Source: Isoetes taiwanensis
Taxonomy: Eukaryota > Streptophyta > Lycopodiopsida > Isoetales > Isoetaceae
DNA length: 64,000 nucleotides
Assembly: GCA_021234155.1 (NCBI GenBank)
Contig: JAJEKV010000038.1
Span: 5,490,071 to 5,554,070, forward strand
Direction: 5' to 3'
In this document: piece after piece, positions 44,381 to 56,949 of the stretch
Layout: each line of letters opens with the position of its first letter
Numbering within the stretch: position 1 is the stretch's first letter
Position numbers and translations under genes: made by a program
The notes under the pieces: generated by a model
What the model saw: only the letters and a program-made list of their open reading frames with translations
Database searches by the model: none
Told to the model about the DNA's origin: nothing

Positions 44381-45501
44381 ATTTATGCCCCAAGAGAAGG
44401 CTGGTCCCTCAGCCACCTGGTTGTCTTCCTCGTCTCATCTCATAGCTAGTATTGCACATGGTTGTGAAAAGTAACTTCACTTAATGGTCCATAAAGTAAC
44501 TTGCCCTGTCTCAAGAATATAAGTCAATTGTGTGCCTTTAAATCAAAACGTTTGACTGCAAAATCTGTTGCAATCATGAAAATCTGCTTTGCTATAGAAG
44601 TCCCCTAAAGATGTCTCGTATGATCTTATCGAAATCTGGAAGTGGAAATGGGCATTTGCTCCCTTGACGTGATGTGATACCCACCAGATGAAGAAACAAG
44701 TTGGAGCTTGAAGTTACACAGTCACTTGCAAGTGTTGGGAATCTGCACTGTTATTTGGAGCACATAAGAGTGTTTGGACTGATTAACACTTGTCTCAAGG
44801 TGATGTCCTTGAAGTTGACATGATTTATGAAACCTGTGCCATGCCAATTATGGAATGAGGTGGTTGGCATGCTAATGTGACCTGCAGATGGAAAACGATG
44901 TGGACCCGGGGATGCCACATAGTTTAAGGCGTATGTACCATGTGAGTAAAAGGGGTGGGTTTTTTTTTACCCTAAACCGTATGTATAAATACGGATAGGG
45001 GCTTGGCTAGGGGGTTTTCTTGGGGGGGACCCCGGTGTAATGTGTACACGGGAAGGGGCGTTTAGAAGGTTGGACAAGGCGTATACGGAGGGTTTTTTGC
45101 TGACCCCATTAACGCACGTGGCGTATCACTTTTATAGTAGGTGAAACCCCTGGGGACGTGGATGGATATGAACAGATGATATGAGTATGAAGTTGGATGT
45201 AATATGGATGAACCTGCATGGATCCCAGATTGGTTAGTAAAAAGCATCTACCTAGGTGGATCGTCATGCCATTATGGAAATATGGATGGCATGCAATTGG
45301 ACCTGCAAATGGGGAGGTGGAAAATATGCTTAACAAATGGAAGGTTCTATGAGTGAGATGAATGCCAAGTGAACCTGCATGGCCTTAGAATCGTTAGTCT
45401 TTTCCTCTTGTAAATTGTCATGTCCGTTAAGGGGTGGTGCTCATCATCATGATAAAACCTGTTGTAAGCAATTCTCTGCACTCAAATCTTATTAGCACAA
45501 T
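44381..45501. other. Non-coding stretch between copy B and the gag remnant
   Basis: I see no gene or known repeat. GGGG-rich and T-rich runs occur at 44950-45060. The words GTGAACCTGCATGG or similar recur at about 45208 and 45370, a weak local duplication. Confidence 0.45.
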
Positions 45502-48500
45502 CTAGTTACAATATGTGCATCCTTTTCTAATGGTAAATGCCCCAAAAGTATTTTTTAATAGACCTTGCAAATACTTGAGTTCACCTTCATTGAGCTGAAT
45601 GCCAACGGTAATTGCTCGTTTTTCTTCCCCTTTGACAATAATGAGCTCTTGCACTTCTTTTTCCTGGGCCACATCAATAGTCAATATGGGATGAAGTCCT
45701 TGCAACAATTTCTCCTCAACTTCTTCTTTAATTGCGTCTTCACTTAAGTGTTCTAACAAAGCTTTCCGATAAACTGCATCAGCCTCATAGTTTTGCGATC
45801 TAGCCACATGGTTAAGTTTCCATGCACTGAAGCATTCAAGAGCTTCAAGAACCTGATCCCTATATCGAGCCATCCCAACATCTCGAGTTTGATACTACCC
45901 TAATGCTTGCCTGCAAACCAACTGTGAGTCCCCAAAGATCTTAAGCTCACTAATTTCTACTTTGCTTGCTTCCTTTAATCCCAACAAAAGTGCTTCATAT
46001 TCAGCTGCATTGGAAGTCATTCTTGGTAACATTTTTCTAGCCTTTGCAATTATGAGTCCCTCCTTATCCTTAATCACAATACCAGCCACTGCCATGTTTG
46101 CCTTGCATGATATTCCTCCATCAAACCATAGGGTAGCAGTTTTTCTATCCAGACTCTTATCTAGGCAATCACATTCCACCATCACTCCCGCAATGGTATA
46201 AATCCCACAAGCCTTTGGCTGTAAATAATCTTCAGTGTCAATTGTTAATATCTCCTTCGGGATGACAGATTTATTGCCCTCTTTATTATACAAGGTAACA
46301 GTTTTGATCCCATCAGAAATAGTACATATGCCTTGAGACCATAAAGGTCTAGCATCCACGGGTTTTAGCCAAACTCTTACAAGCAATAGATCATATGTGT
46401 CTGAATCAGTACCAGGATGTCCAAAAGAGACCACTAGAAAATTTCTAGCAACTATGATCCCCTGAACGTTGACAGGCACCTTATTGACCATTCCTATGGG
46501 ACTTACTTTCCCATTAGTAAAATTTTCAGAATTAAAGATGTACGTTTATCAATATGAAGCCCCGTTTGTTGCATTATGTGATACGGCATAACATTGAGAC
46601 CAGAGCCACACCATCCAAAATTACATTGCTTAAGAGGCTATCTCCATATGTAGCTTCCGATGAAAATATCCCAGGATCAACTTCTTCTTGAGGGATCACA
46701 AGGTTAGTGGAGGTATCTTGCTCCAAGTTTTCATGTTCAAACATTTTAGACAAATATTCCCTATAGGTAGGTGCAATTTTCAGCAAGGTATAGATATCCA
46801 ATGTCAACTTTGATGCCTTCATTAGTGATTCCAACTCATTAAGACTACTTTTACTGCTTGTACCTGGACCTGCGACCTTATCTGCATGAGATGAGTTCAT
46901 TGGGGCTCTATTAGATAAACCATAGTGTTGGGAACGAGTGTGGACAGCCAAAACATCCCCCCCTTCTTCACCTTGCAGCTCTAGATAACACATTGAAGCA
47001 CTACTTGTTTGATCAGATTTCTTACCCATTCTTGCTGCTTCTTGCTTCATTATATACTCTTTTACACTGCATCGAAGTTCACTATGGTCCACCTCTTTGC
47101 AGAAAAGGCAGATGGGGCATTCCTTTCCATAGTGGCCTCTCTTCATGCACTTCGGGCATGGCCTTCCAAAACAATTATCCTCATTGTGGCCATATCTCTT
47201 ACAAAAATTGCAAGTGCTTACTTGTGTGCTGTTGTTTTCTTCATAACCTCCGCCAGATGCTTGGAAACTTCCATTAATGTTTGCATGCCAGATTCAAGCC
47301 TATCTGTATCTTTGGAAACCTCAGCTCGAATTTCATCTTCAAATTTAACTTTTTTATCCTTTTGGATGGTATAACATGGTTGTACAGAATCTGGTTCTTG
47401 CTCCCAATCTGGATAAAAATGTGAAGTCCCATGATCTTCATCCAGGAGAGACTGCATAACTTTTGAGATCTCCACAACTTTGGAAAAGGCCTTTTGTATG
47501 GAGTCCAATGCCCCTGTATTCTGCAACTTGCACATCTTGCTATACCTTAAAATATATGCATGGAACCTTTCAACATAAGCTGGAACACTTTTGCCTCTTT
47601 TTAGACAAAAGGTATGAAGTTCTTGAACTTCGGGCACTTCGGGCATCATGCACTTCGGGCATGGCCTTCCAAAATAATTATCCTCATTGTGGCCATATCT
47701 CTTACAAAAATTGCAAGTGCTTACTTGTGTAGCTTGCTGCTCTTTTCTTCATAACCTCCGCCAACTGCTTGGAAACTTCCATTAATGTTTGCATGCCAGA
47801 TTCAAGCCTATCTGTAGCTTTAGAAACCTCAGCTCGAATTTCATCTTCAAATTTAACTTTTTGGATGGTATAACATGGTTGTATAGAATCTGGTTCTTGC
47901 TCCCAATCTGGATAAAAATGTGAAGTCCCACGATCTTCATCCGGGAGAGACTGCATAACTTTTGAGATCTCCACGGCTTTGGAAAAGGTCTTTTGTATGG
48001 AGTCCAATGCCCCTGTATTCTGCAACTTGCACATCTTGCTATACCTTAAAATATATGCATGGAACCTTTCAACATAAGATGGAACACTTTCGCCTCTTTT
48101 TAGACAAAAGGTATGAAGTTCTTGAACCAACTCACCTTGAGAGCTTGCTACTCCAAATCTCTCCACGAAGCTTTGACTTAAGGTGTCCCATATGGGAGGG
48201 GCGCAGGTTGCTTGATATTGAAACCAAGTTCTGGCTTCTCCCCTCATGCATATTCCAAAGACATCCACTTTGTCACCTTTTTTTCGCCCATACTCAGTGT
48301 AATATTCTTCAAGTTGCAACAAGTATTCTAAAGGGTTTGAGAAGCCATCAAAGAGTGGTGGAGAGACAGGTAATGTTACTTTAATTTGATAAGGGTATAC
48401 ATGATTAAGAGGAGGTGACACTCCAAGAAGTGTAGTGGCTGCTGCCATTTGTAATATGGTAGGAGTTGGCATTGATGTGGGAATTGGCGTTGATGATGCA

Positions 48501-48538
48501 ACACAATCTTCAGTATCTCCAGATCTTTTGGGACCCAT
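45502..48538 (-). pseudogene. Ty3-like gag, protease and archaeal-like RNase H remnant
   Basis: The ATG at 48538 starts MGPKRSGDTEDC and a Ty3-type gag (LFDGFSNPLEYLLQLEEYY, RGEARTWFQYQATC, FVERFG). Three zinc knuckles follow (CNFCKRYGHNEDNC, CPKCMKRGHYGKEC, CLFCKEVDHSELRC). The protease region shows ILDG, VMPYHIMQQTGL and YDLLLVRVWLKPVDAR. Next comes an RNase H with the catalytic D-E-D-D set: LWFDGG, NAAEYEALLLGL, GDSQLV and NYEADA. One in-frame TAG lies at 45895-45897. After the RNase H the same frame reads ITVGIQLNEGELKYLQGLL, the usual lead-in to RT, and stops at 45502. RT, a second RNase H and integrase are missing. No LTRs were found. Confidence 0.85.
47150..48150 (-). repeat. ~503-bp tandem duplication inside gag
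   Basis: CTTCGGGCATGGCCTTCC starts at 47150 and again at 47653, and the two 500-bp copies stay highly similar to TATGAAGTTCTTGAAC. Each copy encodes the C-terminal gag part (VERFHAYILRYSKMCKLQN to MQTLMEVSK) and the start of the zinc-knuckle region. A CTTCGGGCA repeat at the junction marks the crossover. Confidence 0.9.
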
Positions 48539-48585
48539 TGACAATCCAACTTATTCTTGCTAAGAGGATCCCGGTAGGACCTCCA

Positions 48586-50105
48586 TAACTGTTAACCCTA
48601 CCTGGCTATAGGATCAACAATATGATATTGGCAATATGGACCTCCAGATTTGTGAGGAAAATCACTCCTAATATAACTAATTCATAATTGCCAATCAATA
48701 TTACGCTGAGTTTCTTTCTAAATAGTACAATGCACTGCTTTGCAATTGCTAGAAATATAAATAACTAACTCAAATTCAATTAACAATTGAGCACGCAATC
48801 GATTTTCATATATTCCCGAACAAGGCAAGATACCATATATGCTTCAGATTTTCTGAGTAGTTCCAGAACCTGTAAGAAGGTATACAACTATAAGACTAAA
48901 TTTCTGGAATTTGCAAGTGTGTCTAGCATTCAACATAAGTCCTGGAGTTTGCAGATACACCTGACAATCTCAACTTACACTCTGCTTGTGCATACTGCGG
49001 TTCTAAATAATAGGAATCCATACAAGGAGAACCTCATGCATCAAATATGCACAGTTATTCTGAGCAGTTCAAGAAACCTAAAATTTGTGTTCAATGCTGA
49101 ATGTTCCTCTGGAATTACAGTTATTGGTTGCCCTTAATGAACCTCATATCCTGCTGCAATCCAGAGTAAATCGTCCTGGAGAACCTCTGCCCTTAGAAAA
49201 AAAAATTGTCTCCTTGTTTCAATCAAGGAAAACCTGTCACAAGGAAAACCTGACTATGACTTATTTCTGGTAAAATGCTGCTGATCTTCGTCTTAAATAT
49301 ACTGCTAACAATGTGAAGAGATGCTGAAAAAATTGGTTCAATGATCTGATCTGCAAGAAGCCGACCTATTTTTCTTCTTCTGCCTCCTTTTTGTAATTCC
49401 TCCCTTCCTTCTATTTCTCCTATTAGATTGGGATCTTTGCCATGAGGATAGATTATGGGAAGCGGTGAGGCAAGCGATGGATGGATGATACAGATGTGCA
49501 TCTGGGGAGATCGGCAAGGCATGATTCAAGGGAATGCAGATACAGAAGCGGTGAGACAAAAAACGTTTAGGGTTCTTTGAACCGTAAAACCGTAAAAGAT
49601 AATGAGAGCATAGGAAAATAGCATGTTTTGGATGATTGAATGTGTTTTAAGGATAAAAATGTGAATAATGAGCAAATGGAGAATAGATAACTTAGGCACA
49701 GATCCCAATATAATAAGAGAAATAGAAATCATTGAAATTCAACACACTTACGTGTTCTGCTTCTGGTAATGTAGCCATTTTTTCTTTACTGCTCCTCACA
49801 CACGATTATCTCAGTCTCTGCAACTTCATAGTTTGGAATAAGCATGTTTTGTATCCATCTCCTGCAATTTTTGTTAATCATTACTGCATGCAAGTCCTAA
49901 TAATGTTGCCAAGGGCAACAGTAACTAGAGAAAAATGACATATTTTTTATTATCACGCTTGGTGATATGGACAGTTTGGAAACAACTTCAAAATGCTACT
50001 TTTAGAGCTTTTACGTGTTCCATCTTCCAGCTTATTACTTGAGATTAAGCTCTTTTTAATCACCACAATAGGAAACATTTCTTATTTTTAGTGGTTGGTT
50101 TTGGT
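48586..50105. repeat. Segment copy C, carrying empty sites for both insertions
   Basis: It starts TAACTGTTAACCC and ends GTGGTTGGTTTTGG. It reads straight through the points where copy A holds gypsy A (AGATTTGTGAGG at 48655-48666) and the copia element (TGTGTTTTAAGG at 49643-49654). About 330 bases present in copies A and B are missing near 49.59 kb. No gene is supported inside. Confidence 0.9.
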
Positions 50106-50357
50106 CTACAATTCTTATTCCTATTCATAACCCTATAATATAAAGCTATAATATTATGCTTTACTAAAAATTTACTTGTAACTTATTGTGTGATATATGA
50201 TAAAGAATATTATTATTCAAAATAACCATCTATATATTTGAAAAGGATCGTGCATAGATAGGCACAACTTTTATAAAAGAAAAGAAAAGTGGCAAAGCAA
50301 TAAAGTGCATTATTAATAACAGATGAGAACTAGTTTTCAAATAGCATTATATAGATC

Positions 50358-50897
50358 CTATATAGGAAGAGATATTTGAAGCTTGTAATAGATGGTAGCA
50401 GAGATTCCATCAAATGAAGAGAGTGTACGAGCATATGCAACTCCGGAAGCACGTTCAAAATCACCAGTGCCTCCAACAATAGGTAGACTTCGTTCCTCCT
50501 CAGTTTCATCCCTTGATCCAAACAAGCTGAGAGTGCCATTGTATTTGTCACTCTTCAACACTGCAGATAATGAGAAAAGAAATGTGAATCCCTCCAAGGA
50601 AACAAGAGAAAATGAGCCCTTCATCCTGCCCAAAGATTTAGAGGTAGGCAACTCATCCTCAGTGATGGCATCATCCACTACTCCTAAAAGTCCAAATGAG
50701 GGATTCGTTAATGTTCCAGGACCTGCAACCTGCAATAAGGTGATGTTAGGCCCTAAAAATGTATCATGTACGTAAAATTCTATAATGCTGCTCTTTAGTT
50801 GGCAACATGGTTCCACTGGAAGGATTGGTATGGCTGATGCAAATTCTATCACCCCGACTAGAAGAAGATATAGAAAAATAGGTACACAATGTATCAT
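50358..50897 (-). CDS. Dirigent protein
   Basis: Dirigent proteins act in the apoplast and steer the coupling of phenoxy radicals in lignan and related pathways. The gene is one uninterrupted frame of 179 codons, the usual length. Residues 1-22 are a signal peptide (FLYLLLVGVIEFASA). The domain then shows FYVHDTFLGPN near residue 43, a glycine-rich LTNPSFGLLGVVDDAITE near 74, the central LGRMKGSFSLVS, YNGTLSLFGSRD, and the family end block PIVGGTGDFERASGVAYART. NIT and NGT are possible N-glycosylation sites. ATG at 50895-50897, TAG at 50358. CTATTTAT at 50933 is close for a TATA box, and I see no other promoter element. Nothing nearby suggests a partner enzyme; which substrate it guides cannot be told. 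Confidence 0.9.
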   Translation of the reverse strand: MIHCVPIFLYLLLVGVIEFASAIPILPVEPCCQLKSSIIEFYVHDTFLGPNITLLQVAGPGTLTNPSFGLLGVVDDAITEDELPTSKSLGRMKGSFSLVSLEGFTFLFSLSAVLKSDKYNGTLSLFGSRDETEEERSLPIVGGTGDFERASGVAYARTLSSFDGISATIYYKLQISLPI

Positions 50898-52083
50898 CTT
50901 CTTATCTTTACTTATAAAATTCTATGTATTGCCTATTTATGGAGATAAACGAGGCTAAGTAAACTATTTCTTTCTTAACATATATTGGTTGACACAAAGT
51001 GTGCACATTTTCGTGTTGATTAGTTCAATGGTACGATTTTATTCCAAATTTTATTCCCTTTCCTTTTCCTAAATAAAGTATGTACTCATTTTCATGTTGC
51101 TTGGTTAGTTAAAGTATAGGTCCAAATTGGATTCTATATTTTATTCCCTTTCTTCTTTCATGTTCTTCTTTGCATATATAATTTTAGCGTGAAACTCTGG
51201 CAGTTGTTTATGACACAACGAACATTGCATGAATATAAAGCATAATTCAAATTTAGAAATCTTTTAGTGCTTTTACACATGTCCTAGAAATAGGATGTGA
51301 TTGTTGCATAGAATGCTACAAAAGACCAGGATGTGCGACCATGTTTGGGTCATGCATTCTATAAAGAATGGTAGACCATGTTTGGACATACGACATCAAT
51401 GAAAGAAAGAACTAGAATTTGTAAATGTAAAGTAGGTACAAAATGGCCACCACATGATAGTCCATCATTCGTCCAAATAAATAACAAAAAAAAAACCTTT
51501 TGGACTAGAAAACCCAAACCATTATACTTGAAAAACAAGCATCAATAAGCAGTTCTTAACACATACAGGTGCATATGCGTTAAGACTTAGACAAGGTCAA
51601 TTATCAAAACATTTCCATATATTCAATGTGAAAATATCCCTTAAATTTCATAACAGACATAATAAAACCCGTGTTTCCAGCATAATACTGCTCCAACAAT
51701 TATTACGAGCAAGTAGAATACCTTCATCAATAGTAGCACATCAAGATTATCTTATAATCATTATGAAATTGTCAGAGTATAAATGTACAATCTCCACACC
51801 ATATTTTCCAACCGAAAGGCGTATTTCCAGCTCCTTATTTATAAGAAAGCAAAACAGAGAGTACAGTACCCTGTTACCTGCAGTAGAACGAAAGGACGGT
51901 TAGCCAAGTTCATGGGTAAGAGCCTAAGCTCCTAGCAGGTGTCATGGGGTCCTCTAAGGTTATCCCCCTTCACACTGCTTGCAATCAGTAAATACATAGA
52001 ATTATACATGGCAAATGCCCATCAATCCTACCAGATGATACAAACGATTCAGTGTATCAATTAAAGTCAACTTAAACTGTGTA
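50898..52083. other. Upstream region of the dirigent gene
   Basis: AT-rich, with no convincing ORF or RNA gene. TTTATTCCCTTTCC-like words occur twice near 51.05 and 51.14 kb together with CATTTTC, a short local duplication. It would contain the dirigent promoter. Confidence 0.45.
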
Positions 52084-52086
52084 TAA

Positions 52087-52505
52087 GGCCCTTTTTCCAC
52101 AGCAGTCACAAAATGTGGCTGTCATATACCATATAAGACACCATTTGTGACTCCAAGGCTAAAATGAGACACACAAATCTAAACTTGTTTTTCCACTGCA
52201 TGGTAGTCATAAAATATGACACCACTAAAATGCTAGTCGAAAAGCTTGAAAAAATAAGACACGTCTTATTTTTAGTTATTTTTAGTTATTAGTTCAAATA
52301 AGACTAGGTGTCTTATTTTACGGCGGGGGAAATCCCCCGGAATAAAATAAGACTCCATTTGGCATCCAAACCTATTCCGAACCTAAATAAGACATGTCTT
52401 ATTTTTATAGTGGAAAAACGATTTACTTTTAAGACAATAGGTGGCCAAACATCATTGGATAAAATATGTGACTTTTAGAGATAAGACTACCGTGGAAAAA
52501 GGGCC
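52087..52505. mobile_element. Tourist-like (PIF/Harbinger) MITE, 419 bp
   Basis: Terminal inverted repeats GGCCCTTTTTCCAC and GTGGAAAAAGGGCC close the element, and TAA flanks it on both sides (52084-52086 and 52506-52508), as PIF/Harbinger transposition gives. Similarity between the ends continues to about 21 bases with two mismatches. Inside are at least three near-palindromes with arms AATAAGAC/GTCTTATT (for example 52253-52270 and 52385-52404). It has no coding capacity and would depend on a transposase elsewhere. Confidence 0.85.
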
Positions 52506-52508
52506 TAA

Positions 52509-54397
52509 CAGCATATAACATAGGTCACTTTCAACTTGTATTATCATTTTTCAGGGGGATAACCTGACTCTCCATTATATTGGTAGTCTATCATAATGAA
52601 TTATCATAGAAGCATTTATCTCTACCTCTGCAGTCCAGCAAACTCATTTTTAGAAATACTAACACTCGGCTCAATGTAACTTAGTTCATAACAGCATATG
52701 TGCAGATAAAACCATCTAATTAAAATTTCGTAAGCCTGCTCCAGCCACATACTCATATGTTTATCTACTCAATTTATAACTCAGCTCTAGTACCATGATT
52801 TGCATTTAGCATCCAAAGACAGCAAGTTATAAATCTCATTTAATGGATATGTAGCAATTTATTCAATTCCACACCCAGATTCAAGTCAACAACCAGAGAA
52901 GCAAATCTGAGTGCTACCAATGTTATTTTAACCATAAGATATCTCAATATGTAGCAGGTTCAACAAACTTCGTAGTCATCACATAGAATTTAAAGCCAAG
53001 TGCTATAACTATTTCTCTAATACTCACAACATATCCACAAATGCAATACATCTACTGATAAATTTCTTATTGAAAACATTTAATAAGCATATCAACCCCA
53101 AATCTGATTAGCTTGAGTGGGATTCTCCTCCTTGCCAGTGCCGTCGGTTAGATTAGCACCACCTGTGTGGCGAAACCAAGCTAAGATTTCAGGCCAAGCC
53201 CATATTACGGACTGCCCTACAGATGTAAACACGAGCCTTTCGATTATATCTTTTCCTTTTTGCATGCCCGTAGCTCTTCAGACTATCCAGCCAATGCTAT
53301 ACTTTGCTGGAGAATCATTGTACTTTGCTGCATTTCTGTGCAATAATCCCAGCAATACTGCTATCAGCCATGCTATTTTTTACAGCATTTTTCCTTTGCT
53401 TATTGCCATCGCCAGTGACCAGATCCCATAGCATTTTCGTATCCTTATATAACTAGCTGCAGATCGCCATGGTATGCCCATCTTAATCCTGACATGCGGC
53501 CCCTATTGAACCTTATTACAGTAGAATGCCATGGCCGAACCCTAGCTTTATACACATAACCCTAAAATCGCAAATGCCTTGCTACTGTACAGTAGTTATT
53601 TCTGGCCGTTTGCCACAGCTTTCATTTTTAGACATTGTTTGTATTTTTATACGACCAAATGCATACCATATGTGTTAAGGTTACGTGGTTAAAATTCAAT
53701 TTGCCATATCCCAAATAATGATAAACACATTAAAACATCCCGTTCCATAATGCACCATTACTCATGAACCAACATGCAATCGCCAAAGCCCTTGCCACTG
53801 ACAACTCTACGGTACAAATGCAAAGTACTTACCTTATGAGGCAGTGCCACTAGATCTTAATTGCCATATCTTTTTCCGATAGCTCAAACCATCACAAATG
53901 CCTGCCAAATTAGATACCTAGCCATCAAACACTCCTGCATTTATGCCACAAATTTGTGGACTTAATAATAAAAAATCCTGCCTCCATCCGCAGGTCAGAA
54001 AAGCCTCAGCAAATTTCATATTCACTTTATGAAGTGATGAAGCAACAAGGTGAGTAGGACCTTGTTGCAGCCAAGGCCCTACCCAACCTGTAATGCTTTT
54101 CTACTCATATCCACAATAAAGTACAATGTACAAGGAAAATACTCATTTATCATGATCATCAAGCCATTTTTTTTATATCCTTTATATTGAACCAATTCTT
54201 GTAGAATATTTTCAAAATCTCATAATCCAGGGGCAAATGCCTTTCTAAGCTTATTAGGCAAATGCCTTTCTACTGAATAAATTCAATATTCTAAATGAAC
54301 AATCAGCAATAAACCTGGCTGCACATCCAAGTATGGTCTGCACAACTCCATAAATCCAGTAATTGCCGACTTCCAACTCCTTCAACTTTGTCATTTT
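52509..54397. other. Non-coding stretch between the MITE and gypsy B
   Basis: I see no gene that I can support. A 104-codon frame at 53117-53431 matches nothing I know and has no coding signature. The region is AT-rich, with GCAAATGCC-type words repeated at about 54240-54270. Confidence 0.45.
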
Positions 54398-56054
54398 TGT
54401 GACGTCCCCTACTCGTATACGGTGCACCCACCGTATACAAACAAGAGTTCATCCCCCATACCAGCTCCATGTCGATACAGGGCCCTCCACATGACACTGC
54501 AACCGTGACGGGTTCCAGTGGGAAGAGTGAAGGGGTCATTTTACCCCGTCTCCCTCAGGGCCTACCTAGCTGTGGAAGCGTAACATACATGTCAGTATAT
54601 AACATAAGCACATATCCACCTCGAAGGGTGGTCCATCACATCTGCATAAACAAGGTGAGCACAATACATATGGGGAATCCTACCCAAGGCTCAGACTCCA
54701 GGGAATGACTGACGGCTTGGGTCTCCAGAGTTCATTGCAGACAGAATTCATGGCAATGGATTTGGCTGGCATAAGAACACGGCTTAGGGTTGTCCACTCC
54801 ATCCGCCCCTCCTGTGCACACTTTGCAGAATAGGCTGAAAAGTGTCGGGACCTGACTATAGCCCGCCGGATGCATAGCCAAAGGGGCTATTCCTGGGTCT
54901 CATCCTCCCAGTTCCGATGGGGCAGGAAGGGATCACTCCCCCCAGAGGTCTACATGCCGACTCAAGGTGACTAGAGGGCCACCGCCTGCCCGATTCGGTG
55001 AACCCCGGAAAGTGTACACCACTTCACGGGTGTCGAGCCCATGCCTCACCCGCACTCAGTGGTGAGCCATTAGACCTAGTCACAATGATCCCTGGTAGGC
55101 CTTACACACCAGAGGGATCTTTCAGGAGTCGGGACATGAACCTCCTTCTCAGCCAGTCTGGGCCCTTCACCCACAACTTGGTGTGGCTCTTGTACAAAGG
55201 CGAATCTATAGTGTGCTAGAGGCTAATCTAGGAGCATCTACTACCAAGCTTGAGGTCTCTACCCCCTTCCCAATACAAGGAGTTCATAGAGATACATCAT
55301 CCATATATATCACAGAAGAACTAAAGAACTATATCTAATCTATATCATAGAGTTAGGTTCTTTAGTTAGAGTCTGGTATCTAGAGATCTAGAAGGCTGCT
55401 ATGGGCAATTTAATAGGCTAAACCTCACCGATTCTATGGTGAAATAGGGTTTAGACTATTCAATTGGCCAAATACCGATCCTTGAGTGGCTCCTCGACTG
55501 AGTTGACCATCTTTCTTTGGCGCTTTCGAATCAAGGGAAACTAATGGTGCAATTCTCTCAGGCAGAGTCTGGGAGGCGGTTTTGGCTCTTGAGGCAGCCA
55601 AAACAGAGCTCTAAAACCCTAGAAACGAAAAATGGGCATGTTAGGGTTTCCCTTCCTAAATAGACAAGGGGTTGGCTAGGGTTTCCAATTATCCCCCTTT
55701 AGGCATGTGGGATAATTGGGAATGGGCCCACTGCCTTTAATGGCTAGGTGGCAAAAATGTGCCCATATGGAAATGTGTGCCCACATTAATGTGTACATTG
55801 GAGAATGTGCACATTAATTGCACACTTGGGTATGGCCCACTTGGCATCAAGTGTCCATATGGAAATGTGTGCCCACATTAATGTGTACATTGGAAAATGT
55901 GCACATTAATAGTTGCACATATTCCTTGCAAGTTGCCCCCGGGGCTACCCACTGGCTACTGCGTTAGCGTACACATCGGTTGGGGTGGCGTAATGCGGCG
56001 TGACGGGCAGCGTCGATATACATCACGGGACCGTATCGCGTCCCGGGCGTCACA
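54398..56054 (-). repeat. 3' LTR of gypsy B
   Basis: It starts TGTGACGTCCCC and ends GGGCGTCACA. It aligns with both LTRs of gypsy A over its length but has a local duplication near 55.78-55.92 kb (GTGTGCCCACATTAATGTG occurs twice). A PPT-like TTCAAGGTGGGAAGAA on the minus strand follows at 56055-56070. Confidence 0.9.
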
Positions 56055-56949
56055 TTCTTCCCACCTTGAAATGATGATGTCCGCAGCATCGTGGGTCTCC
56101 CACCTTGGGATCATCCTAACACCTGCAATCAACACGATACATAACGATAAACTACTATAATACTTACACATTTATTAAGATTACCTTAAGGTAATATTTT
56201 TAAAACATTATCACGCCATTATATTATGAAATAACTTATCAATTCATAACATCTTTAAGCAAGTTACTCGATAGTTTTACTTATCACGACAATTAAGTTT
56301 ATCAAAATTTTAACATTTCATGTCTAACATTATTGTTCGAGGTACTCTTCATTCCTTGCAACACATTCCAACAAAATTTGTGTTGCAAGTCTTAAATAGC
56401 TTCGACCTCCTTGCCCTCACGGGCGCTCTATTGGCTGCGGTCGACACTACGTTAGTACCATTTTAATTATTAATAAAAATTTTGGTTATATGGTGACCAC
56501 CCCACCTATCTACATGGATGCATGGCTAATCTCCCGGCGTAGGAAGAGGGTGAATCTTCCATTATGGCCGTGGAGACAGCGCCTATATGCCTATATGCCG
56601 CTCATGCCTACACCCTAGTTGCCCAGCGTGGAGGATAGGTCCTTCCCGTATATGGGGCGTGAAGGCCTGATTCCTCCTATCAAAGCATATATGGGGCTAG
56701 AGGTGCTTTTCCTATCGGTGCATTCCTTAATGACCTCCTTTCTCGAGGTCGTCTGCTTCCGTGGGGCAGTAGACTTTCTAATCTACCTTCCACTCGCCCA
56801 AAATGGCAGCGGTCATGCCTACATTGACATTACACCCGCCCTAGAGATCCGTAGTGGTCCCATCATCGATAACGGCGCATCGACCCATACCTAGCATAGG
56901 TTGCATCGTAGATTAATCTTAACTATACAAAATTAATCTACACAAATGC

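Noticed and set aside
53117-53431. 104-codon plus-strand frame
   Set aside because: No recognisable family, no coding bias and no conserved copy in the window.
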